A stretch of DNA of 64,000 bases from Lysobacter sp. M2-1. Its GTDB lineage: Bacteria > Pseudomonadota > Gammaproteobacteria > Xanthomonadales > Xanthomonadaceae. The DNA lies in the NCBI RefSeq assembly GCF_022662495.1, contig NZ_JAKPBU010000001.1, positions 1 through 64,000 of the forward strand. Reading direction: 5' to 3'. Below are positions 37,337-46,114 of the stretch, one piece after another. A model generated the notes under the pieces. The model was given only the letters and a program-made list of their open reading frames with translations, was not told where the DNA came from and searched no databases. Position 1 is the first letter of the stretch. The number at the start of each line of letters is the position of its first letter. A program made the position numbers and the translations under genes.

Positions 37337-38941
37337 TCAGAGTTGCAGGACACCGCCCGCTTGCAGCTGTCGCCTGAGCGGTTCCAAGCCAGCGGCGTAG
37401 CGGCGCCATTTGCCAACTGACGCGGCATGTACCGGCTCGCGCACCTGCGCGGCGCTGGCCGTGGTCACAGGCCGCGACTCGGAATGCGGCGCGAGCACGG
37501 CCGGATCCCAGTCCAGGCCACACCACGCCAGCAGCCGCCGCGCCTGCGATTCGGTGTCGGTCACCAGATCTTCGTAGCTCAGGTCCAGGATCCGGCCAGG
37601 CATGACCGCATGCCAGTGCGCCATCAGTCTGCGATAGGTCAGGTAGTACGCCGCGAGTTCGTCGAGGTCATTGGAAAAGAAGTAGGCCTTCTGGAACAGG
37701 GTCTTGTACACCGCATAACAGGTATCCATCGGATCCCGCACCACGTGGACGATCCGCGCGTTGGGCAAAGCTTTCCGGATCAGCCCGCAATACATGAAAT
37801 TCACCGGCATCTTGTCGATGATCATGCCGGCGCCGGGCACCGCTTGACGCGCACCTTCCATGTAGGCGCGCCCCAGCGCGGCAAAGTCGATGCCCAGCGA
37901 TGCCTCGACCATATTCGCCGCGGCGGAATCGCGCATGCGTCTCCGGGCTGCGGTGGCCAGCGCTCCGGCGAAATATGGCAGCTCGCCCGCGGACTCGACC
38001 TTGCTGTGACGACCGAGGATGCGCTCGACCAGGGTCGTTCCAGTTCGGGGCATTCCCACGATGAAGATGGCGCCGGCTTCCGAATGCCCGCCATCTTCGT
38101 CTCCAATCACATCCACCGGATAGGCGCTACGGATACCATCGATCGCCGCCAGCTCGGCAGCCGCATCGTATTGCAGGGAGCCGCGCTTGATCCTGGCCCC
38201 GTGGCTCAATGCCGAAAAGGCTTTGTCCCACTGCTCTAGGTCCTCATGTTCCTTGGCCAGGGAGTAGAGGCAGCCAGCCGCGTCGACGGGATTGCGGATG
38301 CCTGACTTGAGCCGCGCTTCCAGATCGGCGACGTTGTTGCGGGAGCGGGTCTGACGGCGCAGGGTGGAACGCAGGTACAACGCGTCGCCGGAGGTCGGCC
38401 GGCGCACCAGCAGCGCATCGAGATTGCGTTCGGCCTGTTCGAACTGGCCCAGGAAGAACCGCGATGACGCCAGGTCGTAGAGCAAGCCGGGATCATCGCA
38501 ACCCGCCTGCAAGGCCCTTTCGTAGTACTCCACAGCGACCGCTGGATTCTCGCAACGGGCGTGGATCCTGCCCGCGGTCCAGAGCTGCCGGCCGTCTTCG
38601 CCTGCGAGGTCTGCTATGCGGGTCGCCACCTCACGTGCATCCGCACGCCGCATCAATGCCATTAGCACGTGCGCCTTGCGCGGCAGCAGCAGCTGCGGTT
38701 GCGGCGACAGCGCGATCGCCCGCTCGATCAGCTCCAGCGCGTCTTCCGGCTCGTCCTGCGCGAGCCGGAGCTCGCAGGCGAAGGCCAGCACATCGGTATC
38801 GTCGCCATACGAAGGCAGCAGCGTACCGGCGATGGCATCGGCCTGGTCGATCTCTCCGCGGCGTAACAGTTCCAGGCCGGCTTCCAGCTGCTGCCGTACC
38901 CCGGCTTCGGCCGGTACCGGCGGTGCATCCTCGTTCTGCAT
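37337..38941 (-). CDS. TPR-sulfotransferase fusion, copy 1
   Basis: A 534-residue protein with N-terminal tetratricopeptide repeats (about residues 15-270) fused to a PAPS-dependent sulfotransferase domain. The 5'-phosphosulfate loop GMPRTGTTLVERIL lies at about 296-309 and the 3'-phosphate motif VVRDPMDTCYAVY near 396-408. No signal peptide or membrane helix is seen, so it is cytoplasmic. The TPR part would hold a protein or peptide partner. It is last in a minus-strand operon with two other TPR-oxygenase fusions. The acceptor is unknown. Confidence 0.88.
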   Translation of the reverse strand: MQNEDAPPVPAEAGVRQQLEAGLELLRRGEIDQADAIAGTLLPSYGDDTDVLAFACELRLAQDEPEDALELIERAIALSPQPQLLLPRKAHVLMALMRRADAREVATRIADLAGEDGRQLWTAGRIHARCENPAVAVEYYERALQAGCDDPGLLYDLASSRFFLGQFEQAERNLDALLVRRPTSGDALYLRSTLRRQTRSRNNVADLEARLKSGIRNPVDAAGCLYSLAKEHEDLEQWDKAFSALSHGARIKRGSLQYDAAAELAAIDGIRSAYPVDVIGDEDGGHSEAGAIFIVGMPRTGTTLVERILGRHSKVESAGELPYFAGALATAARRRMRDSAAANMVEASLGIDFAALGRAYMEGARQAVPGAGMIIDKMPVNFMYCGLIRKALPNARIVHVVRDPMDTCYAVYKTLFQKAYFFSNDLDELAAYYLTYRRLMAHWHAVMPGRILDLSYEDLVTDTESQARRLLAWCGLDWDPAVLAPHSESRPVTTASAAQVREPVHAASVGKWRRYAAGLEPLRRQLQAGGVLQL

Positions 38942-38971
38942 GCGTCTTCCTCTTGCGAATCGGCTTCGAGA

Positions 38972-40231
38972 TTACCTGAAGTCGAATTCGCGCCTGGCCA
39001 AGGTGATCTCCCTGACCATCTCGCGCTCCCCCTCCGACAGCAGCGGGTTCCAGATGTCGAAGATCAGCACCACCCGCAGCTCGTCGCTGTCGTTGCGGGC
39101 TTCGTGCTCGATGCTGTCGTCAAAGATCAGCACTTCGCCGACCTTCCAGCGGCGCTGCTCGAAACCGACCCGATACAGGCAATTGTCCGGCACGATCAGC
39201 GGCAGATGTACCACCAGGCGCGCGTTGGTGTCGCCAGTGTGCGGAGGAATATGGGTATGCGGCGCCAGGGCCGAAAACATCGCATTCGGGCACATGCCAT
39301 CGATGTCGACCTGACCCACCTGTTGCAGCGTTTGCACCGTGCGCGGACAGCGTTCCAGATGTTCCTTGACCGGGTCGCCGTTGTTCCACAGCGTGTAGCC
39401 GCTCCAGCGATTCGAGTGGTTGAGTTCCTGCCACTGGTTCACGGGAGTGCCAGGCGCATAGGCCACGTAAGGGCGGAACTCCTCCCCTTCCGCGGAAAGG
39501 GCGGTCCGCAGTTCTTCGGTGATCGCCTCGGTACTGGCCTCCACTGCCTCGACCCAGTCGAACTGCGCGCGATCGAAGAACGGGATCGCCGGCAAGCGCG
39601 GCACGTAAAGCTGGTTGCAGATGGAGGGATAGGCCTGCGACTGTCCGCTAACGATGGCACCCGCCTCCCGCCAGCGTTCGGCCTCGAACGGCGAGAGCGC
39701 CGTCATCCTGCGATCAGTGCGATCGGCGAGGTAGGCAGAAAGCTCCATTCCGAAGCGCTGCACCAAGGCCTGACCATGGACGAGCTGATCACGCTGCGCT
39801 GGCGGCCAGCGCGATTCGGGTGGGGCTACCTTGAGCGCGTTGCGGTAAACACCTACGGCTGCCTTCGCCTGCCCCAGCCGCTCGAGCAACGCGGCCTTGG
39901 CAAGTAGTCCTGGGAGGAAATAGGGATCAGCGGCAAGCGAAGCCTCGATTGCCCTGCTCTCGGCATCGGAATTGCCCAGCTCGCGATGGACTGCGGCGAT
40001 CGACAGCAATATCACCGGATCGCCCGGCGCTGCGGCACGCGCTGCGCGCAACGCCTGCAACGCCTCGTCCATGCGGCCACGTTGGAAGGCATGCACGCCC
40101 GCGCTGTACAGGGCTTGCGGATGCTTCGGATCCAACGCCAGCACTCTTCGCCAGGCCTGCTCGGCCTCCTGCCAGCGGCCCTCGTTGGCTGCGCGGGTGG
40201 CGGTTGCGACCCAGTGCCTGATGTCGTTCAC
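38972..40231 (-). CDS. TPR-aspartyl/asparaginyl beta-hydroxylase
   Basis: A 419-residue fusion. Residues 1-150 carry TPR motifs (QALYSAGVHAFQRGRMDEAL and similar). The C-terminal domain is of the Asp/Asn beta-hydroxylase family, a 2-oxoglutarate and iron dioxygenase fold. Metal and co-substrate segments are visible as HTHIPPHTGDTNARLVVHLP near residue 323-342 and IFDDSIEHEARND near 365-377. Bacterial relatives hydroxylate side chains in proteins or peptides, and some act on lipids. It has no signal peptide. It lies 30 bases from the sulfotransferase gene. Confidence 0.88.
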   Translation of the reverse strand: MNDIRHWVATATRAANEGRWQEAEQAWRRVLALDPKHPQALYSAGVHAFQRGRMDEALQALRAARAAAPGDPVILLSIAAVHRELGNSDAESRAIEASLAADPYFLPGLLAKAALLERLGQAKAAVGVYRNALKVAPPESRWPPAQRDQLVHGQALVQRFGMELSAYLADRTDRRMTALSPFEAERWREAGAIVSGQSQAYPSICNQLYVPRLPAIPFFDRAQFDWVEAVEASTEAITEELRTALSAEGEEFRPYVAYAPGTPVNQWQELNHSNRWSGYTLWNNGDPVKEHLERCPRTVQTLQQVGQVDIDGMCPNAMFSALAPHTHIPPHTGDTNARLVVHLPLIVPDNCLYRVGFEQRRWKVGEVLIFDDSIEHEARNDSDELRVVLIFDIWNPLLSEGEREMVREITLARREFDFR

Positions 40232-40280
40232 TTGCGCTCCGCTTCGTTGATCATCATGCCGCGCCGTACCGCATCTGTGT

Positions 40281-42134
40281 TCACCGTTGTTCCCTTAGCG
40301 GAGTCATGTCGAAGGCGATTGTCATCCTTGGTGCGTCGTCATGGAACGGGACGGTACCGTGCCACATGAACGATGGAAACAGGGCCAGCTGTCCGACCCG
40401 GGGTGCGATCACCCGGCGCGGCGGTACCTCAAGGCCCAGCTCAACGGGAGGCTGCCCGAACTGAATTGCTCCCGCCTGCCCTTCATCGTCTTGATCCCGC
40501 ACCGAAGGTGGCAGGGCAACGTAGAAGGCCGAACTCATCCAGCCTTCCGAATGAATATGGTTGGCGTGGCTGCCGGCAGACCAGAGTTTCACCGACCAGG
40601 AACCGCCGATGCGCACGCTGCCCAAGTTGCGCTGCAGGAATGGATGGGCGGCATCTGCCGGCAAGCTCGCCAGCCACTGCCTGACGCCACGCACGAGGAC
40701 CTTGCGCGCAGCGGCGATCACTGGATCCGGGCGGCCGAACAGGCGTCCCGGCGTCTGCGAGCCGCCGCGCAGGCTCTGCTCGAGCGGTTCGCGACGCGCC
40801 TGATGCAAGGGTTCGAGCACTTCGATCAGAGCCTCGAGGAACGCCTGACGGTTACCGAACCCCGGTGGTGGCTCAATCTCGACGACGCCGATCAGCTGTT
40901 CGTAGTCGCATAGCCAGAATTCGCGCTCGTCTCCGAGCATCCGCCAGGCCGTGGCGAGGTATGCCCAGGCCTGTTGATCCTGCGGCGCAATCCGCGTCAC
41001 GCGCATCGCCATATCAGCCGCACGCGCATAGTCGCCGGCGCGCAGCAGGTGGCGGCTGTAGGCATTGAGCAAGGTCGGCGAGGTATCGCCGTCCGCGCTT
41101 AGCAGCGCCGCATACCTCGCACCCGCTTCAATGGTCCTGCCCAAGGCGTCGTACGCATGCGCCTCCAGCAGGGTCAGTTGCGGGCTCTCGCCCTGCGCCC
41201 GCATTGCGAGCACCTGTTCCAATGCCTCTTCCGGATCCCCGCTCGACAGCAGGAAACGCACGTAGGCAGCCGCCAGGTCGCGATCCCTTGGACGCTTGGC
41301 GATGGCGTCGCAAAACACCGACCGGCCTGTATCGGAGCCGGCGTCCGATGGTGGATGTTCCCAAGCCAACTCGGCCAGAGTCGCCAGCGCGGGCACGAAC
41401 TCCGGATGCGCGGCGACGATCCGCTGCGCCAGTTGCCTGGCGTCTTCCACCCTGCCCGCATCCAGCAACGCCCCCACCTTGGCATGGTCAAGCTGCGGGC
41501 TCGCCACACCCTGCCGGACCGCCTGGTCGTAACTGGACAGCGCGAGATCCGGACGCCCGGACAGGCGCTGCACGGCCCCCAGATTGATCCACGCCGTGTG
41601 TTGCCCGGGGTCCAGCTCCAGGACCTTGGAAAATGCCACGGCTGCAGTCCCCATATCTCCATCTGCGCGCGCTGCGGCTCCGAGGGCCTGCCATGCCAGC
41701 ACCAATCCCGGCTGGAGTTCGACCGCGCGCTGCGCTGCTTCCACGGCCCTCGCGGTCATCCCGGCACCCCGCGCGGTGAATGCGAGCTCCGCCCATGCCT
41801 TTGCCGACGCGGGCGTCTGCTGCACCAGTTGCTCGGCCAGCGGCAGGGCGGCGGCGTGGCGACCACTCTTGCGCAGCATCGCCGCGTAGTTGGTCAGAAT
41901 CAGGGGATGCCCCGGCGCCAGCCACAGGGCATGGTCGAACGCGGTCTTCGCGCCATCGACATCACCGCCGCTGGCGAGGCACATTGCCAGCAACTGCTGC
42001 GCATCTGGCGCCTGAGGAGCACGGACGGACAGCCGTCGCGCGATCTCGAGCGCCTCGTTCGCACGTCCGGCCTGCAGCAGACCGAATGCCCTGTGCAGTT
42101 CCCCGGCCAGCGGCCCGTCGAGACTGCGCGACAC
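40281..42134 (-). CDS. TPR-2OG-Fe(II) oxygenase
   Basis: A 617-residue fusion with a long N-terminal TPR array (about residues 10-390) and a C-terminal iron/2-oxoglutarate dioxygenase domain. Candidate iron-ligand His residues are H526 and H528 in NHIHSEGWMSSAFY and H592 in LFPSFMWHGTVPF. RMTIAFD follows at about 602, as the 2OG-binding Arg. The pattern fits the putative 2OG-Fe(II) oxygenase family (TIGR02466 type). Cytoplasmic. It begins nine bases after the small secreted protein gene. The modified substrate is unknown. Confidence 0.87.
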   Translation of the reverse strand: MSRSLDGPLAGELHRAFGLLQAGRANEALEIARRLSVRAPQAPDAQQLLAMCLASGGDVDGAKTAFDHALWLAPGHPLILTNYAAMLRKSGRHAAALPLAEQLVQQTPASAKAWAELAFTARGAGMTARAVEAAQRAVELQPGLVLAWQALGAAARADGDMGTAAVAFSKVLELDPGQHTAWINLGAVQRLSGRPDLALSSYDQAVRQGVASPQLDHAKVGALLDAGRVEDARQLAQRIVAAHPEFVPALATLAELAWEHPPSDAGSDTGRSVFCDAIAKRPRDRDLAAAYVRFLLSSGDPEEALEQVLAMRAQGESPQLTLLEAHAYDALGRTIEAGARYAALLSADGDTSPTLLNAYSRHLLRAGDYARAADMAMRVTRIAPQDQQAWAYLATAWRMLGDEREFWLCDYEQLIGVVEIEPPPGFGNRQAFLEALIEVLEPLHQARREPLEQSLRGGSQTPGRLFGRPDPVIAAARKVLVRGVRQWLASLPADAAHPFLQRNLGSVRIGGSWSVKLWSAGSHANHIHSEGWMSSAFYVALPPSVRDQDDEGQAGAIQFGQPPVELGLEVPPRRVIAPRVGQLALFPSFMWHGTVPFHDDAPRMTIAFDMTPLREQR

Positions 42135-42143
42135 GGCTGTGTA

Positions 42144-42644
42144 CTACCGCAGCCGTTTGGCCCGCAGCGCGACACCTGTCGACGTGACCAGCATATAGCT
42201 GCCCAAGGCGGCTTCGCGCAGCGTGACCTGGTCGCCTGTTTTCAGGCGACCGCGCGAGGTGACCTCGGTCAGCAGCCAGACCTGACCGCTTTCGAGGGTG
42301 ACCACGCGTTCACCGGTCGCACGCACGAGCACGCCCTTGATGGTGCCCTGAATGCGATCGGGTTCGGTCTCGCGCAGCTGTTCTGGCAGGCGCTCGACCC
42401 GCTGCTGGCGGTTGAGACCGAAGTCCTCCACCGCTTGCTGGCGCCTGGCTTCCATGTCCGCCAGCATGGTGGCCCCACTGGACGGCGGGAACGCCTTGTC
42501 GTAACAGGCCAGTCGCGCCGATGCCTCCGCCACGGTCGCACAAGCGTGCGACTGGTCGGGTTCCGCAGCGGCGGCGGCGGCGCTCGCTGCGAGGAACAGC
42601 GCAAGGCCGGTGATAATTCGCCGGATCAGGATTTGCTCGAGCAT
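42144..42644 (-). CDS. Small secreted protein with a CxxxxxASARLACYD motif
   Basis: A 166-residue protein with a signal peptide (about residues 1-32, Ala-rich). It then has CATVAEASARLACYDKAF, a short two-Cys segment seen in many proteobacterial secreted proteins, and a C-terminal beta-rich region (RIQGTIKGVLV, LESGQVWLLTE, LGSYMLV) that resembles a small SH3-like barrel. I do not assign a function. It is the first gene of the minus-strand operon. ATG 42644 is preferred over TTG 42662 because GGAG lies eight bases before it. Confidence 0.72.
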   Translation of the reverse strand: MLEQILIRRIITGLALFLAASAAAAAAEPDQSHACATVAEASARLACYDKAFPPSSGATMLADMEARRQQAVEDFGLNRQQRVERLPEQLRETEPDRIQGTIKGVLVRATGERVVTLESGQVWLLTEVTSRGRLKTGDQVTLREAALGSYMLVTSTGVALRAKRLR

Positions 42645-42672
42645 GGCGTTCCGACTCCCCAAGTCATCATTG

Positions 42673-42712
42673 GCCAGCCGGTGCCTGGCTGGCAGATCTC
42701 AGGATCTATACT
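42673..42712. promoter_or_regulatory. Shared divergent promoter region with operator-like repeat
   Basis: The 103-base gap between the two divergent TPR operons holds GCCAGCC (42673-42679) and GGCTGGC (42687-42693), a perfect 7-bp inverted repeat with a seven-base spacer. It is followed by TATACT at 42707-42712, a good -10 for the methyltransferase gene. Initiation near 42719 would give a short leader of about 30 bases. The repeat lies where a -35 region would be expected, so a repressor or activator site is likely. Confidence 0.55.
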
Positions 42713-42747
42713 AAACGACTCCATCAGCGACTCCGGCAGGTTGAAAC

Positions 42748-43689
42748 TTGAATTCGTCAGCCCAGGGACAGCAGCCCTCCAACGCCAGCCGTCCGCCCCC
42801 TGGCGACGGCGGCTATTCCGGCGAAGTGCGCCTCGCCTGGATCGAATTCCTGAACACGTTGCCCCCGGCTGCGCGGATCCTGGACATGAGCATCGGCAAC
42901 CACGTGCCGGCGCTGATTGCCGCGGAACTGGCGGCTGCTCCAGGTCGGGACTGGCGCATCGACGCGATCGATCCCGCGGGCGCCGAGGCGGACCGCCAGT
43001 CGAAGCACGGCCAGGCAGGTGCGCAGCGGATCGCCTTCCATGCAGATGCTGCGTTCGCACGACTTCCGTTCGAGGACGCGAGCTTCGATGCAGTCTGCGG
43101 CCACCATGCGATCGAGTTCACCGACACTGGCAAGGCGCTGGCTGAAGTCCACCGCGTACTCAAGCCTGGCGGCGATGCGCAGTTCACCTTGCACCATGCC
43201 GATTCACCGCTGCTGCGCGCTGCCCGACTGTCCCACCGCGAGGCGGACCTGGTCTTCGCCCAGACCAAGGCGTTCCGACGGCTGCACAAGCTGGTGACCA
43301 TGAGCCAGATCATCCCGGACACCACCGAGCGCGCGACCAACGACGTGCGCAACGCGATCCGTACCCTCAAGCGCGGGCTGCAGGTCGCGCAGCAGCAGGG
43401 CGGCGGCCGGGTGCTGACCGTGGCCCTGGATGCCATCCAGAAGCTGCTGGCGGCACGCCGCGAAGCCAAGCCGGACGCGGCGGGACTGGCGGTGGACCGC
43501 GCCGAAGCCGAGCTGCGCGCTTCCGTGCGCCGTCTCGCTGACATGGTCTCGCACGCGCGCGCAGACGCGGACATGCGGCTCGTTGAACAGGCGGCGGCCG
43601 ACCTGGGCTTTACCCAGATCGAACGCGCGGTGCAACTGCACGCCGGCACCGAACCCATGGCTTGGCAGCTGCTCGTGCATCGCCCGTGA
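42748..43689 (+). CDS. Methyltransferase-domain protein
   Basis: A 313-residue protein with a class I SAM-dependent methyltransferase-like domain in residues 35-150. ARILDMSIGNHVPAL is a degenerate motif I, and FDAVCGHHAIEF and VHRVLKPGGDAQFTLHH are typical. The C-terminal 140 residues are helical and Arg/Ala-rich, of unknown role. Because motif I lacks the usual GxGxG, activity is uncertain. TTG 42748 is chosen as the first start in frame and has AGG seven bases upstream. It ends with GTGA overlapping the next gene. Confidence 0.75.
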   Translation: MNSSAQGQQPSNASRPPPGDGGYSGEVRLAWIEFLNTLPPAARILDMSIGNHVPALIAAELAAAPGRDWRIDAIDPAGAEADRQSKHGQAGAQRIAFHADAAFARLPFEDASFDAVCGHHAIEFTDTGKALAEVHRVLKPGGDAQFTLHHADSPLLRAARLSHREADLVFAQTKAFRRLHKLVTMSQIIPDTTERATNDVRNAIRTLKRGLQVAQQQGGGRVLTVALDAIQKLLAARREAKPDAAGLAVDRAEAELRASVRRLADMVSHARADADMRLVEQAAADLGFTQIERAVQLHAGTEPMAWQLLVHRP

Positions 43690-45239
43690 CCGTCTCGCAG
43701 AGCCGCACGCCAGACTCAGCGCAACTGCGTCTTCTGCAGCAGGCCCGAGAACTGCAGCGGCAAGGGCGGGGCGCCGAGGCGATCGCACGTTTCCGCGAAG
43801 CACTGGACACCGACCCGGCGAATGGTGAGGTCTGGTACGAACTCGGTTACCTGCTCAAGAGCGAAGGCCGCTACGAGGAATCGCTGCAGGCGTTCGGCCA
43901 TGCACTGACCTGCGTGATTTCGCGTCCCGAGGAAGTACACCTCAACCGCGCGGTGCTGTTCTCCGATCACTTCCGTCGCGACGATGATGCCGAGCGCGAA
44001 CTGCGCGCTGCGCTCGCGCTTGCCCCGCACTATGTTCCCGCCATGCTCAACCTCGGCAACCTGCAGGAGGAGCGCGGCCAGCGCGATCAGGCGCTGCAGA
44101 CCTACGAGACGCTGCTCGCGCAGCCCGACGGACCGGATCCGGACAACAACCAGCTGCGGATGGAAGCCCTTGCGCGGATCGCGAACATGCGCCCCCCGGC
44201 CAGCCTGAACGACCCCCTGCTGCAGCGTGTGCGCGACGCTGCCGAGTCGCAGCCCGACAAGACGGTACGCGCCAACCTGCTCTTCGCCTTGGGAAACTCC
44301 TACGACCGGCTCGGCGTCTACGACCTTGCGTTTGACGCCTATGCCAAGGCCAACCGGTGGCTCGTGCGCCAGGCCGGGCAGCGCCACGACCGTGGCCACG
44401 TCGAGCGGTTGACCGACGCGCTGATCGATGCGTTCCCGTCAGGCGCCAAGGCCGATGCGGCGGGGGCGGCCGATCTGGGCCGGCCCGAACCGCTGTTCAT
44501 TTGCGGCATGTTCCGGTCGGGTTCGACCCTGATTGAGCAGGTACTGGCTGCACATCCGCAGGTCTCCGCCGGCGGCGAGCTTGACTGGCTGCGTCGGCTT
44601 GCTTCGGTGCAGCTCGCACCGTTTCCCCAGACCATGGCGACGCTCGATGCTGAGCGTCTGCGGGAACTGGCCGCCGGATACCAGGCCCACCTGCGCAAAC
44701 TTTTCCCACTCGCGGCGGCCGATGCGTTCATCACCGACAAGCGTCCGGACAATTTCCTGCTGATCGGGCTGATCAAGCGACTGTTTCCCAGCGCCCGAAT
44801 TATCCACACTACCCGCGACCCCCTGGACAACGGCCTTTCGATCTTCGCCCACCATCTGCACCCGAAGATCGCCGGATACGCCTGCGACCTCAGCGACATC
44901 GGCCATTATTTCGGCCAGTACCGCCGGCTGATGGCGCACTGGCAGGCGTTGTACCCGGGCGACATCCTCGATTTCGACTACGACGCTTTCGTCGCCGACC
45001 CGAGGCCGGCGCTGGAGGCCCTGCTGGGGTTCCTCGACCTGCCGTGGGACGACCGCTGCCTGGACTTCCACCGCCTCGGCAACACGGTCAAGACCGCCAG
45101 CTACTGGCAGATCCGGCAGCCCCTGCACAGCCGGGCATCGGGTCGCTGGCGCAATTACGGCCCACATCTGGACCCGCTGCGCCGGGCATTGGCCGAGGCA
45201 GGGCTGAGCGCTGGGAATCAGCATAAGGTCGCGGGCTGA
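43686..45239 (+). CDS. TPR-sulfotransferase fusion, copy 2
   Basis: A 517-residue protein with TPR motifs in residues 10-250 and a sulfotransferase domain. The 5'-phosphosulfate loop ICGMFRSGSTLIEQVL lies near 272-287 and TTRDPLDNGLSIF is the 3'-phosphate motif near 376. It differs clearly from copy 1 in sequence, so the two likely act on different sites or partners. GTG 43686 overlaps the methyltransferase stop by four bases, so the two proteins are coupled. No signal peptide is seen. Confidence 0.88.
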   Translation: MTVSQSRTPDSAQLRLLQQARELQRQGRGAEAIARFREALDTDPANGEVWYELGYLLKSEGRYEESLQAFGHALTCVISRPEEVHLNRAVLFSDHFRRDDDAERELRAALALAPHYVPAMLNLGNLQEERGQRDQALQTYETLLAQPDGPDPDNNQLRMEALARIANMRPPASLNDPLLQRVRDAAESQPDKTVRANLLFALGNSYDRLGVYDLAFDAYAKANRWLVRQAGQRHDRGHVERLTDALIDAFPSGAKADAAGAADLGRPEPLFICGMFRSGSTLIEQVLAAHPQVSAGGELDWLRRLASVQLAPFPQTMATLDAERLRELAAGYQAHLRKLFPLAAADAFITDKRPDNFLLIGLIKRLFPSARIIHTTRDPLDNGLSIFAHHLHPKIAGYACDLSDIGHYFGQYRRLMAHWQALYPGDILDFDYDAFVADPRPALEALLGFLDLPWDDRCLDFHRLGNTVKTASYWQIRQPLHSRASGRWRNYGPHLDPLRRALAEAGLSAGNQHKVAG

Positions 45240-45332
45240 CAGCCTCCAAGCCAGCCAAACCAGACAGTCGGGCGGGTCTTGCAATCGACATTTGGCAGGT
45301 GCAGGATCGGGTGGTCTATGGGAGGCATGCAC

Positions 45333-45869
45333 ATGAAATCGTCAATTGTCAAGTTCACGCCCGCTGTCCTCGCTGCTGCGCTTGGTGTGCTGGTCTCCAG
45401 CGTTGCCGCGGCCAACACCACTGAGGAACGTGCTCCCATTGCTGGCGAGGCAGCGCCCGCACCCCCCACCGATCCGATCAAGCAGATTCCGCACACGCTC
45501 AAGGCACTGGAAGACGCAAAGACCGGGAAGTATGGCCAGTTGCGCGCTGATCACAAGCAGGCCCTCGACAAGGCGGACTACGACATCCAGCGGCTGATAC
45601 AAGGCCATGAGGATCTGAACGAACTCAGTGCGCAAGAAAAGGTGGACCTGTTCAACGCACAGGAGACGATCCTCGGCATCGTTGACAAGGTCCAACTGAC
45701 CAAACTCGTGTGTACCTACACGGCGCAGGCTGGCACGCGGTTCAAGAAGAAACGCTGCATGACCCGAGACGCGGCGGAAGCGATCAAGAAAGAGTCTCGC
45801 GACGCAACCCACTCGCTTCAGAATCCGCTGTGCGTCCCGGGAGAAGGCAATCCCTGCACCACTGATTAA
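45333..45869 (+). CDS. Secreted four-cysteine protein A
   Basis: A 178-residue secreted protein; GGAGG at 45321-45325 decides ATG 45333. A signal peptide ends near Ala 27, followed by a Pro/Ala-rich linker, then RLIQGHEDLNELSAQEKVDL and NAQETILGIV. Four Cys in the C-terminal half are spaced C-x14-C-x24-C-x7-C, ending NPLCVPGEGNPC. The same spacing occurs in the next gene. I do not know a function. The GTR motif between the first two Cys is common in small xanthomonad secreted proteins. It lies about 90 bases after the sulfotransferase gene. Confidence 0.72.
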   Translation: MKSSIVKFTPAVLAAALGVLVSSVAAANTTEERAPIAGEAAPAPPTDPIKQIPHTLKALEDAKTGKYGQLRADHKQALDKADYDIQRLIQGHEDLNELSAQEKVDLFNAQETILGIVDKVQLTKLVCTYTAQAGTRFKKKRCMTRDAAEAIKKESRDATHSLQNPLCVPGEGNPCTTD

Positions 45870-46114
45870 GAAAAGGAGTTCGAAGGCAGGAGGCTCTGAG
45901 CAAAAGCAGGTCCCGGTCCGATTGCGATAGAGACCGAGCTGTCCTGGAGCGCCTCTGCACAATCGGAGCGCCTGAACCGGAAAGGGGTGGACCGGGCCTC
46001 TTATCACTGTAACGGAGGTGAAACTCCTCGGAGAGGCCCCCAGGCACTTGAAATCTCCAAGGCCGCAGGAGGACTATTCTCCACGTAACCAACCAATCAA
46101 TGTGGAGCAGGGGC
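45870..46114 (+). other. Structured 245-base leader before protein B
   Basis: No gene fits. GGGCCTC at 45994-46000 pairs perfectly with GAGGCCC at 46033-46039. Inside that stem, GGAG (46014-46017) pairs with CTCC (46024-46027) around a GTGAAA loop. The nested pair ends 75 bases before the start of protein B and could fold in its mRNA. It does not match the glycine, TPP or cyclic-di-GMP riboswitch cores I know. Confidence 0.4.

Noticed and set aside
45994-46039. Stem structure considered as a glycine, TPP or cyclic-di-GMP riboswitch
   Set aside because: None of the conserved core segments of those classes is present; kept only as an unassigned structured leader.
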